A stretch of DNA of 64,000 nt. Source: Physella acuta (Eukaryota > Mollusca > Gastropoda > Physidae). A program made the translations under genes and the position numbers. A model generated the notes under the pieces. That model searched no databases and was not told the DNA's origin. It worked only from the letters and a program-made list of their open reading frames with translations. The stretch spans positions 141,501 through 205,500 of the forward strand of contig NW_026732713.1 of the NCBI RefSeq assembly GCF_028476545.1, read 5' to 3'. This document shows, in pieces, positions 8,201 to 16,293 of the stretch. Position 1 is the stretch's first letter, and the number at the start of each line of letters is the position of its first letter.

Positions 8201-10793
8201 AACTTAATGTGATAAACCACGTTGGTGGACCAAAGGTTCGAATGAATCCAATTAGATCATTGAGGACTGATTTCCAATATGCTGCTGAGCCTCTCAGATT
8301 TTTCAGATAAAGATGTAAGTCCTCAACAGCACCGTGTTGGCCTTGAACGTTTTTGCAGCAGGCATTTATCGTCGATTGAATTTTGTACAATTCAGTCATC
8401 GAAAGCGCATAGAACAAATATACAATAAGTTGAAAGCGCGGATCTTTTCCAAGAATTCTTGACTGAAAGTAATCCAACGGCGTGATTCGAATTTCTCGCG
8501 GCTCGTTCAATCCATTTTTTCCATTCGGCAGGAGATAATAAAACGCAAATTCCTCTGCTTTTTTCTCGTGATTAACATTTACGATGTTGTTTCCGGTTTT
8601 GCGTACAATTTCATTTAAATTTGTGATTTCCTCAATCTCATCCTCCTCATTTGGCTGAACTGCATCAATAGGACCCATGACCGAAGTATACATGGGTATG
8701 TATTCCGGTGGCGCATCGAAATTGGTGTCCGGCACAAAGTTAATTTGTGGACCTTCTTCTGCTGGAGCTTCATTGCCAGTTTGATCCATACATTCTCCAA
8801 AATCATTCACATCAATGTAATGAATGGAAAAGTCCGGCAGATTGTTGTTTTCATCATTTCGAATAAATCCGCGAATTGCTCTTGTTGCTACATCCTTTAA
8901 CTCCTGAATGGTATCACACTCAATAATGCAGGCCTTTCCATTTCCCGCTGGGGCACCACAATTTCTACAAGAATGGGAATCCGCAAAGTAAAACTTTCCA
9001 TCATAGTGCATGACTGCTAAACATTTGGATCTTCCAATCAAAATTCCAGCGTTATGCTCCGAGAAAAGATACTGAAGAGCACACTGCAAATTTCTCGCAT
9101 CGCCGACATTCTTGGATTGCTGCAAATATCCTTGACAAATCCATCCGGTGTTGTAATCCAAGAAAATTGAGTGATTGAACATGTTGAACGTATAATCAAT
9201 CACATCCAGGTTCTCAATCGTCAAGTATCCATCATTTGGAATCTGCAATGCTCTTCCATTTGCATTCAGCTGAGTTTCTTGGTAAATTTTTCCATAAAAT
9301 TTATCTCCTGCAAGTAAATTGGAGTCCAAGATAATTTTATTCCACCGACTTGGAGACACAATAGCTGCTCTAACAATATTTGCAAGTGCCATGGCAAAGC
9401 ACTGAACACCGGCAAAATTGTACACTCTTGCGTCACCTTGATTAAAGGAAGCATGTATAATTATGGTATTTTTCTTTCCCTGAACTTCGTATGCACTTTG
9501 ATTTAAATCTTGGGCAACTTCTGCTGGATGAGCAAGTTCTGCTGGCTGAACAACTGACGGTTGTGCAGCTGGAATCACGCGGATGATGTCTTGTGTTTCC
9601 AGTCTTGCACCATAGTTGATTATTACATCTTTGTACAAAGGGTTGTTAGCTTTAAGCCATTCGAGTGCAGCAAAAACACGCGCGCGAGATATTCCATAAT
9701 CACGCGAAATATTCAAATTCTCGAGCGTCTCCGTAACTACCACAATGTCTGCGTCATCACTTGGTCTAGGCAACATGTCTGCTAATTTTTTGCTAACTTG
9801 GAAAATATCGAGAGCGAAAAGAATTGCTTGGCCCTTAAATCCGTACTGACCGAAGCGACCGTCGAATTTAATCACCTTTAGGAATGCCTTTATGCGAGAT
9901 AAAAGCTTTCTCTCAGGCTCTTTCAGATCCTTAATTACATCTGGAATAACGCCCGGATCCAAATTATTCCAGAAAGCTTTGGACGGAATCTTATTCTTCT
10001 TTAGATGTGCCTTGCATCTATTGCAAATCACCAGAACACTTTTGTATTTGAACTCGTCTGGCCAAGATAATTTTGAATCTTTTTGATAATTTCCTACCTG
10101 TTTAGGATAACATTGTTTCAAGCAAATCTCACAAGATTCGGTGCTAAGTGTGTTAAGTTCCTTGGAAAATTCTTCTTCTTGTGCTGAACGTTGATTGTAG
10201 GCTTCACGACGACGTCTTAACTCTTCTTCATGTTGCTCGGCAGATTGCGCGGCTCGAGCTTGAGACTGCCTATCTCGTTGTGTTACAAGGCGCGAATTCC
10301 GCTCTTCCGCGGACTCAACGGCCAGATTTCGTTGTTGTTTTTCTCGTTTTTTCTCAAGGCGCGAATTCCGCTCTTCCGCGGACTCAACGGCCAGATTTCG
10401 TTGTTGTTTTTCTCGTTTTTTCTCAAGGCGCGAATTCCGCTCTTCCGCGGACTCAACGGCCAGATTTCGTTGTTGTTTTTCTCGTTTTTTCTCAAGGCGC
10501 GAATTCCGCTCTTCCGCGGACTCAACGGCCAGATTTCGTTGTTGTCTATCTCGTTGCTTCTCAAGGCGCGAATTTCGCTCTTCCGCGGACTCAAAAGCTC
10601 GAACTTTTTGTTGACGCTCTTTTTGTTTTGATAATCTCTCAAGACGATGTTCCTCGCTTTCAATACTGGCTGGCTCCTGTCGACGTATTCTTTTAGCTTC
10701 TCTTTCTTTCTCGGTGTCAAGCGAACGATCTCTTTGGCGCCTCATGCGAGCTTTTTCTCGTTGACGTTCTTTTTGTTGACGCGTTTTCGACAT
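5265..10793 (-). CDS. Helitron Rep/helicase with zinc motif and cysteine-protease-like domain (1842 aa)
   Basis: Autonomous Helitron protein: it nicks DNA, stays covalently linked through tyrosines, and unwinds for rolling-circle transposition. Visible parts in order. Residues 1-210 are highly charged and probably coiled coil, with five near-identical 25-residue repeats (SAEERNSRLEKKREKQQ). A Cys pattern C221-x2-C224 and C257-x2-C260 suggests a zinc ribbon. A papain-fold protease-like domain has C465 in GVQCFAMA, H596 in MHYDGK and D605 in ADSH, resembling OTU or herpes tegument-type proteases. A Helitron-like N domain lies near 760-800. The HUH triad is H951-V-H953 and the two tyrosines are Y1083 and Y1087. 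The PIF1-type helicase has Walker A GGAGVGKT (K1404), Walker B FIDE (D1484, E1485), GDLMQLPP and a C-terminal VALSRVRS. The ATG at 10793 opens the basic region and no stop interrupts the frame. The final three codons and TAA lie in the duplicated fragment, read in a shifted frame. Family is certain; the protease assignment is by motif only. Confidence 0.96.
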   Translation of the reverse strand: MSKTRQQKERQREKARMRRQRDRSLDTEKEREAKRIRRQEPASIESEEHRLERLSKQKERQQKVRAFESAEERNSRLEKQRDRQQRNLAVESAEERNSRLEKKREKQQRNLAVESAEERNSRLEKKREKQQRNLAVESAEERNSRLEKKREKQQRNLAVESAEERNSRLVTQRDRQSQARAAQSAEQHEEELRRRREAYNQRSAQEEEFSKELNTLSTESCEICLKQCYPKQVGNYQKDSKLSWPDEFKYKSVLVICNRCKAHLKKNKIPSKAFWNNLDPGVIPDVIKDLKEPERKLLSRIKAFLKVIKFDGRFGQYGFKGQAILFALDIFQVSKKLADMLPRPSDDADIVVVTETLENLNISRDYGISRARVFAALEWLKANNPLYKDVIINYGARLETQDIIRVIPAAQPSVVQPAELAHPAEVAQDLNQSAYEVQGKKNTIIIHASFNQGDARVYNFAGVQCFAMALANIVRAAIVSPSRWNKIILDSNLLAGDKFYGKIYQETQLNANGRALQIPNDGYLTIENLDVIDYTFNMFNHSIFLDYNTGWICQGYLQQSKNVGDARNLQCALQYLFSEHNAGILIGRSKCLAVMHYDGKFYFADSHSCRNCGAPAGNGKACIIECDTIQELKDVATRAIRGFIRNDENNNLPDFSIHYIDVNDFGECMDQTGNEAPAEEGPQINFVPDTNFDAPPEYIPMYTSVMGPIDAVQPNEEDEIEEITNLNEIVRKTGNNIVNVNHEKKAEEFAFYYLLPNGKNGLNEPREIRITPLDYFQSRILGKDPRFQLIVYLFYALSMTELYKIQSTINACCKNVQGQHGAVEDLHLYLKNLRGSAAYWKSVLNDLIGFIRTFGPPTWFITLSCNDLHWPDMIKALLLAANDERAKEDEPNLRINEVQKLIEQHPVTVSRHFMRRLNAFISFINANDNVLGGRVVDYWWRMEFQNRGSPHVHMVVWIENAPSFSTPEGIQLIDNVVTCSYPSEAENEKLHDLVKRNQIHHHTQTCYKNSESCRFAFPRQPCNETRMVSETSDEFIRNGGRICSLKRKPHEKSVNNYNETFLKLWDGNMDIQPCGSNEAIAQYVAKYISKSEPTEMNAGIAQAIRQIQREDGNLPNKLFRICMRIVNERQISACECVWRLCHLPYHGTTRECVFLNARKPEQRYYVLQFQGNQATGLCTNMFERYEKRPREIMDGIDFPKMTTVEFFMRFKPDYKKISQEDESVDAEVETGRQTNRRITLVDGTKMIERSKEAAVRSPFFVIHRDPDNYFYSLLVQYCPYYQERELLEGFDSPKEAFLAREQQMRTNSRFMERFRETDRKLQDALNRARAFDIIERPLDIEVDEEIEDEQLQGMTDNNFENAKSAMNLKQKELFKLVADSVDNQKSGDPNRLKLFVTGGAGVGKTFTFKILVELVNRSYENNAVKVAAPTGVAALLVGGSTLHSLLKLPIEKTGVPTKHMDQLTGRYLKVMRQQWKNIEFLFIDEISMVSYQTLSKIDTRLRQLKNNPDQVFGGLNVIVFGDLMQLPPVRGAQVFHQPLSYVPASHLWREFTLVELTENMRQRVDTRFADLLNALRVGELNASHFELLLSKMLTNEDLRSDFAVDKAIRINPTKAQVQKHNDAVLELNRTNGTRVYKIKAQDEIIEAPKNTKDPKIEDMISKDTDKTGGLQQYVEIFVGARVMLRYNVCIEQGLVNGAMGQIVEIQWGNNTRRTQMYEEDIPDVKIDFGPPYGEKIVQPKSVQFDAVRNKGKVERRQLPLILCWACTVHKMQGCTVDKAVVNLGSKLFADGQAYVALSRVRSLEGLRIEELDLAKLAGRKPCNEDAIREMERMRNHQPQNQR
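10286..10625 (-). repeat. 75-bp coding tandem repeat in the Helitron gene
   Basis: Five units of 75 bp (25 codons) each contain a stretch such as GCGCGAATTCCGCTCTTCCG on the plus strand. The three central units are essentially identical. The period is a multiple of three, so copy-number change leaves the reading frame open and only lengthens the charged coiled coil. Confidence 0.93.
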
Positions 10794-11600
10794 ACTTTAT
10801 CTAATGACTTGATTAAGTATGACTTGACTAAGTGTTTTGCTAGACCTAGACGATTTTACAATACTAAAAACCTATCACTATTTTGAGAAGTCTACTATCG
10901 CATATCGGTATATCCAATCCTCATGACACAGGTGTGTAGCTACCGTTGCTGGCGTGGAGATCTACTCACGAATCACGTGATCAAATCTCCCATAAACAAA
11001 CAAATAAACTCGAAGCTGAGTTAAGAAAAACGTGTTTATGTGTATTTTAGCATGCCCAGCGTACCAACCGTGTCACCGTTAACAATGTGTTACCGTGTCC
11101 GTTCTCCTTTTTAGTCCGTTGCTACACATAAAAAACGTGTTTTTTTTAAAGTTTATTTTCTACTTTATCTAATGACTTGATTAAGTATGACTTGACTAAG
11201 TGTTTTGCTAGACCTAGACGATGTTACAATACTAAAAACCTATCACTATGGAGATCTACTCACGAATCACGTGATCAAATCTCCCATAAACAAACAAATA
11301 AACGCGAAGCTGAGTTAAGAAAAACGTGTTTATGTGTATCTTAGCATGCCCAGCGTACCAACCGTGTCACCGTTAACAATGTGTTACCGTGTCCGTTCTC
11401 CTTTTTAGTCCGTTGCTACACATAAAAAACGTGTTTTTTTTAAAGTTTATTTTCTACTTTATCTAATGACTTGATTAAGTATGACTTGACTAAATGTTTT
11501 GCTAGACCTAGACGATGTTACAATACTAAAAACCTATCACTATTCAGAAGTCTACTATCGCATATCGGTATATCCAATCCTCATGACACAAAAAAATTTA
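10794..11600 (-). repeat. Tandemly repeated Helitron 5' flank (three units)
   Basis: The block starting at TTTATCTAATGACTTGA recurs at about 10797, 11164 and 11459 (steps of 367 and 295 bp). The 72-bp difference is one internal segment missing from the middle unit. Each unit includes TGACTTGATTAAGTATGAC, CTAGACCTAGACGA, CACGAATCACGTGATC, GCGAAGCTGAGTTAAG-like and CCGTTGCTACACAT motifs. The unit touching the ATG is upstream of the Rep/helicase gene, so these may be duplicated promoters; no clear TATA box decides this. Confidence 0.9.
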
Positions 11601-11612
11601 GAGGATTTTTTA

Positions 11613-11725
11613 GGTACCCATCACAGTTGGGTGGACTCAGGGACGGTCTACTGATTTAAACCCGGATTCGAACTCGAGACTAACGGGTTAGCAGTCCAAC
11701 TCTCTACAGCTAGACCACTCCGCCA
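11613..11725 (-). repeat. SINE S1 head-half copy
   Basis: Contains GGTACCCATCACAGTTGGG through GTTAGCAGTCCAACTCTCTA and GACCACTCCG, that is, the tRNA-like head and first body half only. It joins directly to Helitron flank sequence (GAGGATTTTTT) on its low-coordinate side. Confidence 0.85.
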
Positions 11726-11756
11726 CTGATAAAACCTCTTAATTTTGATATTTTGA

Positions 11757-12015
11757 TAAATCTGGATTGATAATTTTTGCTTTAGAAATCATGTGGGTAC
11801 GTTCACCATCAAATTTCCCGACCCATCTGCCCGACCCACGTTTTTTGTCAGTCATCACAAGAATCTGCACAGCTCGAGGAAGCAGAAAAGAAAAATTTAT
11901 TTTCTACTTTTTAGTCTACAAGAAAAACGTGGTTTTAAAAAAAGTTTTTTATATAGTTTATTTTCTACTTTATCCAATGACTTGATTAAGTATGACTTGA
12001 CTAAGTGTTTATAAA
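11757..12015 (-). repeat. Helitron-locus flank copy C
   Basis: Contains in single orientation the sequence that forms the loop and arm of the 3993-4233 inverted repeat (TTCACCATCAAATTTCCCGA, CTGCCCGACCCACG), then AGTCATCACAAGAA, CACAGCTCGAGGAAGCA and the TGACTTGATTAAGTATGAC block. Similar in order to 2905-3280. Confidence 0.75.
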
Positions 12016-12032
12016 TACACGGACTAAAAATC

Positions 12033-12104
12033 TTGAGCGACCAGGATTCGAACCTGGGTTGTCGCGGCCACAACGCGAAGTACTAACCACTATACGATCA
12101 CGGC
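12033..12104 (-). tRNA. tRNA-His-like gene (anticodon GTG), probably a pseudogene
   Basis: On the minus strand, GCCGTGATCGTATAGTGG matches the 5' half of animal tRNA-His. The anticodon stem TCGCG/CGCGA is fully paired around loop TTGTGGC (anticodon GTG). The T-arm CCAGG-TTCGAAT-CCTGG is perfect and contains the B-box. The acceptor 3' strand is TCGCTCA, which leaves the outer three pairs of the stem unpaired, so aminoacylation is doubtful. A run of five T (plus-strand A at 12026-12030) follows within three bases, a pol III terminator. It could also be the head of a tRNA-His-derived SINE. Confidence 0.6.
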
Positions 12105-12148
12105 CAGCGCGCTCACATCGATTGGGGCCGAAGTAACTGTGTCAATAG

Positions 12149-12430
12149 GTCTTCAGTCTTGTCGGTATCTTTAGAAATCATGTCCTCAATTTTATGGTCC
12201 TTGGGGCGTAATTAAATTAAGCTAATTACGGTCTCTAATTGCTAGTTTTTATGATTGCATCTGAAATTGTTAGGCGAAAGTAGCATGCATGCCAAATTTC
12301 AGGTCTCTAGAGCAATCAGAAGTGGGCTAATTTTTTATGTCAATTTTAACAACAAACAAATCCACACATCCACAAACGCGAAGCTGAGTTAAGAAAAACG
12401 TGTTAAAAACGTGTTAAAAAAAAGTTAAAA
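12149..12430. repeat. Helitron-locus module with helicase scrap, copy 2
   Basis: 12149-12203 matches helicase coding sequence near 5792-5845 (CAGTCTTGTCGGTATCTTTA). It then continues into the same non-coding block as 3813-3992, ending GCGAAGCTGAGTTAAGAAAA. Marks the high-coordinate edge of recognisable Helitron material. Confidence 0.75.
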
Positions 12431-13569
12431 TAAATATCTAGACTTGCAAAAAGGTTGTTCTATATCAGAAAAGACTAACTCTGATTCGGACAAATGATAA
12501 CATCAACACACCAATATTCTGTCAACTATGCTAATCTAACCTAACACCCTTCCGTGTGTTCCTTGATTTATCATTTATCATTTCCGATTTGCTTTCTTCT
12601 ACCGCTGGAGTGACGTCATTTTATAGACGCGGCGGGCTATTACAGCTAATAAAGGGCGAGGTTGTTTTGTTTTCATTGATCCAGTTTATCGCCTCATCGA
12701 TGCAAAAAATCACATAACGTCACAGCTAAATGATAATATATTAGCTTAATAAAAAATGTGGTCATCTTGTTATAGACATGGAATACTAATCAAGGCTCAT
12801 TGAAGATGATAGTATTTTTATCAAAACCAGACATTGATTTCATTTTTTTATTTTATAATTTTTAAGGCGTTTAATAAATAATAAGGTGCCTCGATTAATA
12901 GCATTGTATTTGAAAAACCATACAATAAAGTAGAAACCAGCAGTTTTAGTTGCTATGGAAACCTTGAACACATTTAAAACATCTTTCACATAGTTCCTGC
13001 AAAAGAAAATCTGTTTAAAGATCTAATACCCTTAACAATATATACATTTCTGCATTTGTTTATTGTGATATCTAGTATCAAATTTTAAATATATTTTTAA
13101 AAAAAACTGTTTACAGAAAACAATAGTAGACTCTAATTACTTTGGAAGAGCCTTTTGACTAATCAAGTAAACAACTATTTTAATTTTAAGTTTTAGACAT
13201 TTTTTGTTTATGTAAAAATCAAGTACACACGGATAATTACTTTTACTTTTTAAATATCAATATTAATCCAGGGTTATCGTGAGAACGCATGCAATTAATT
13301 TTTTAGATAAATTTAATTTTTTAACCACATAAAAACTTAAGGGAGGTAATCGTGTAAAAACAAAGTTGCAATATGTTCAAGCGTAGTTAACTCGCTTGAA
13401 TGATAAATAATAATTATCGTTGTTTTCTGTTTAAGAATACGCCTACACAACTACCAATGCAATTTTATTTCATATTCTTATACATTTCAAAATTAACATT
13501 TTTTTTATAAGCAGTATAAAAAAAACCTACGAGTATTATTAACAGTGGTGATTACTCACCCATCCCCAG
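12431..13569 (+). other. AT-rich sequence upstream of GPCR exon, likely intron
   Basis: No coding exon for the receptor's TM1-TM2 region is visible. A consensus cAMP-response element TGACGTCA lies at 12611-12618. It could be regulatory, but such 8-mers also occur by chance. Confidence 0.5.
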
Positions 13570-13778
13570 GTAAACTGGTCGTGTTCCTGGAGAACGCTGC
13601 TCACCACTGCTCAGTTCTCACACTGCTGGTCATCGGGTTCGAACGCTACTACGCCATCTGCCACCCCATGCGTCAGACAGCGGGGCTGGGTGACGCCCCC
13701 CTGCAGGTCGTCATACCCGTCCTGTGGGTCGTGTCCTGTCTGGTCACGCTGCCCTTTGCCGTGCTGCAACACACGAAG
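13570..13778 (+). CDS. Neuropeptide GPCR, exon with TM3-TM4
   Basis: Class A (rhodopsin family) receptor exon acting at the plasma membrane in peptide signalling. The acceptor is CCATCCCCAG at 13560-13569 and the donor is AAG|GTAGGT at 13778/13779; the exon ends in phase 0. It encodes KLVVFLENAAHHCSVLTLL, then the DRY-type motif ERYYAICHP at the end of TM3, then TM4 (VVIPVLWVVSCLVTLPFAVL). The exon begins with GT, the last two bases of a codon. In related receptors a Cys precedes KLV, so the preceding exon probably supplies T to complete TGT, the conserved TM3 cysteine. The KLV-FLEN-SVLTLL-FERYYAICHP pattern is closest to ecdysis-triggering-hormone and TRH-type receptors; the ligand is not determined. 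Upstream exons are not seen in the window. Confidence 0.9.
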
Positions 13779-14090
13779 GTAGGTTGGAGACAAATAAGTT
13801 GTGTCAATAGTGATGAGTTATAGTTGTTTGAATAGCCCTAAGTCAAGCTGCCCTTTGCCGTGCTGCAACACACGAAGGTAGGCTGGAGACAAATAAATTG
13901 TGTCAATAGTGATGAGATATAGTTGTTTGAATAGCCCTAAGTCAAGATACCCTTTGCAGTGCTGCGACATACAAAGGTAGGCTGGAGACAAATAAATTGT
14001 GACAATAGTGAGAAAAAAGTTGTTTGAATAGTCTCATGTCGCCCTGCCCTTTACTTTGCTGCAGTGCTACGGTAGGCTGGAGAAGAATAT
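13747..14090 (+). repeat. Tandem array duplicating the exon end and splice donor (4 units, 95-99 bp)
   Basis: The unit starts with CTGCCCTTTGCCGTGCTGCA, runs through the exon's last codons and donor GTAGGT, and continues with about 65 bp of intron. Copies of the donor are at 13779, 13878, 13977 and 14072. Units 1 and 2 are almost identical; units 3 and 4 are progressively diverged. Splicing to a later donor would put an in-frame TAG (13821-13823) into the message. Confidence 0.93.
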
Positions 14091-14223
14091 AATTGTGTCA
14101 ATAGCGATGAGAAAGAGAAACTATTGTCTAACTAAATAGTACAATGTGCTGCCCTTTGCGATCAACAGAACCATTTAAAAGCATTGAATAATATGTTATC
14201 ACCTATTTTCTGAATAACAGAGG

Positions 14224-14251
14224 TCGAGAAAGAGAAAAGAGAAAGAAAAAG

Positions 14252-14289
<38 letters not shown>

Positions 14290-14396
14290 TAAGCAGGGAG
14301 AGAGAAAGCGGGAGCAAGAGAGAGAAAGAGAGAGATTGAGGGAGGGAAAGAGAAACGGGTAGTGGGATATGGAGAGAGGGATGGAGAAAGAGAGTT

Positions 14397-14486
<90 letters not shown>

Positions 14487-14510
14487 ATATAATATAATAT
14501 ATATATAATG
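14224..14510. repeat. Purine-rich (GA)n tract followed by (TA)n
   Basis: About 170 bases of almost pure purine (GAGAGA with AAAG and GGGA variants) on the plus strand to 14398, then alternating TA to about 14510. Lies in the receptor intron about 50 bp before the next exon. Confidence 0.95.
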
Positions 14511-14558
14511 ATAGAGGGAGAGTAATGTACACTTATTTGTTCCCCGTCTCTGCTACAG

Positions 14559-15257
14559 GACATACTTTTCTACGACGGCAGCACCCGGGTCGTCTGTAAC
14601 GCCGACTGGAACGAGGTCTACACCCGTGCCTACATCATCTTCATCTTCGTCTTCTTCTTCATCCTCCCCATCCTGCTCCTGACCGGCCTCTACACGGCCA
14701 TCACGCTGACCATCCACTCCAGCACGGGCGTGGCCTCCGACGCCGACCGGCACCCCATGGGCAGGGTCAACTCCCAGTGCGAGAGCGAGCATGTCCGGAA
14801 ATCTAAAACCGTTGCCGGGCGCCGTCAGGTTGTGCGGATGATGATTGCCGTGATGGGGATGTACTTCCTGTGTCTGCTTCCTTTCCGCACAATGCAGATT
14901 TGGACTTTGTTCGGTTCTAGCGAAGAACTTGAAGTCCTAGGCCACGAAGCGTACCTCAACTTAACCAATTTTTTTCGGTCTTTAATCGCCATCAACAGTG
15001 CCTCAAACCCGGTAATTTACGGTCTTATAAGTCACAGTTTCCGGAACGCTTTCATGCAGTCTTTCCGGCAATGCCGGATATCGGAAAGGGATGGGTTGAG
15101 GTACAACACGGCGTACTACTCCAAGCAGGAGCATAAACATTATAAATACCAGCATTCGGAAATGCTGAAGAGCAGTGGGTCGTCCAGAGACCATAAGACT
15201 GTGTCCACAGACGCGGCCTGTTCTAGAGATTCTGCGGTTGACTTAACACTGAGATGA
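14559..15257 (+). CDS. Neuropeptide GPCR, last exon (TM5-TM7 and tail)
   Basis: Acceptor CTCTGCTACAG ends at 14558; the frame continues in phase 0 from the exon ending at 13778. It encodes the second extracellular loop with the disulfide cysteine (VVCNADW), TM5 (YIIFIFVFFFILPILLLTGL), an intracellular loop rich in basic residues (AGRRQVVRMM), TM6 with CLLPF in place of the usual CWxP, and TM7 ending in SNPVIYGL, the NPxxY motif. After helix 8 (FRNAFMQSF) come cysteines that could be palmitoylated (RQCRIS) and a Ser/Thr-rich tail ending in TGA at 15255-15257. GC content is clearly higher than in the surrounding introns. Joined to the TM3-TM4 exon this is the C-terminal part of one receptor. 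Confidence 0.93.
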   Translation, partial: DILFYDGSTRVVCNADWNEVYTRAYIIFIFVFFFILPILLLTGLYTAITLTIHSSTGVASDADRHPMGRVNSQCESEHVRKSKTVAGRRQVVRMMIAVMGMYFLCLLPFRTMQIWTLFGSSEELEVLGHEAYLNLTNFFRSLIAINSASNPVIYGLISHSFRNAFMQSFRQCRISERDGLRYNTAYYSKQEHKHYKYQHSEMLKSSGSSRDHKTVSTDAACSRDSAVDLTLR

Positions 15258-15536
15258 ACGAACTGAAGGGTCAGATGTCATGTTCAAAACAAGGATTTTA
15301 AAATGTCATGGTAACACGAACTAAAAACAAACAAAAATCAGCGAAGGCATTAAATTGATCTTAAATTTTAATTTTAACATGACATTTTGTGTCCTCACTA
15401 GTATTTATTATGTTAATTTCCAATCATGTATTATATGCTTTTCGTGTTGGTGTATGTACGATGTTAATGTAATAATACAACATATGATACGAATGTCATG
15501 TAATGTGAATAAATCCTCTTCAGACCTAGATCTAGA
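15258..15536 (+). other. Probable 3' UTR of the GPCR, with polyadenylation signal
   Basis: AT-rich, without coding signal. AATAAA at 15508-15513 could end the transcript. A SINE starts about 25 bp beyond it. Confidence 0.5.
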
Positions 15537-15757
15537 GCCTTTTGGCAGCTGAAGTAAAGTTCATGTGTTTCTTGACCTCGGAATATGAAAGGATGTTGTG
15601 TTCAGCACTGTGCCCAGCCGCCTTTACTTTCCCTAATTTAAGTTAGGTACCCATCAGAGCTGGGTTGGCTCAGGGACGGCCTACTCTCACAAGCCCGAAC
15701 AACAAAGATCCGAACTCGAGACCTTCCAGCAAGCAGCTCAACGCTTCCCATTCGACC
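15537..15757 (-). repeat. SINE S1 copy, minus strand
   Basis: Contains GCTGAAGTAAAGTTCATGTG, CAGCCGCCTTTACTTTCCCT, GGTACCCATCAGAGCTGGG. The tRNA-like head at the high end is eroded. Confidence 0.88.
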
Positions 15758-16066
15758 TGGTCAAGTTGTGTGAATGACTTTGAATGGTCGACAAGAACGT
15801 GCAGGAATTTCAAACTTAAACATACTTTCACCAGCTATGTCCAGATTGTGTATTGCTCAACTCCATTCGAATTGTGTTCGTCATAATATGTACCCTATGT
15901 ATAATATGTATCCTATTTAAATGTCAGCCCCACCCACCCCCCTCAACCCCATTACATCTAGTGAAATTGCCATTTTTCAATCTTATACATCCTACCCACC
16001 CCACACCCCTTACATCTAGAGTAGAAGTCCACTCCCCACCCCATCTCACCCCCTCTCCTCCCTTTA

Positions 16067-16293
16067 CTTCTAGTCAGAGGCGTAGCGAGGGGGGGGGGGG
16101 GGGCGGGGTGCGGACCGCACCGGGTGACACCATTAAGGGGGGTGACACCAAGGCAAAAAATAGCAAAATATATAGAGAAAAACTTGAGGGGGGGGGGTGC
16201 AAATCGAAAATTTGAAAGTTTGTCACTACGCCTCTGGGGGGGTGACACCATTAAGTGGTGACTGCCGCACCTCGCTACGCCACTGCATCTAGT
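16067..16293. mobile_element. hAT-like MITE family M1, copy 1
   Basis: Element 16075-16285 begins CAGAGGCGTAGCGAGG and ends CCTCGCTACGCCACTG, inverted ends with few mismatches. It is flanked by CTTCTAGT (16067-16074) and CATCTAGT (16286-16293), an 8-bp target-site duplication with one mismatch. Inside are G-tracts and GGTGCAAATCGAAA. It has no coding capacity. Confidence 0.85.

Noticed and set aside
10181-10696. 171-aa plus-strand frame with repeated ANSALPRTQRPDF
   Set aside because: Antisense shadow of the 75-bp repeats in the Helitron gene.
12033-12104. Functional tRNA-His
   Set aside because: The acceptor stem has three unpaired outer positions, so I list it as tRNA-like and probably a pseudogene.
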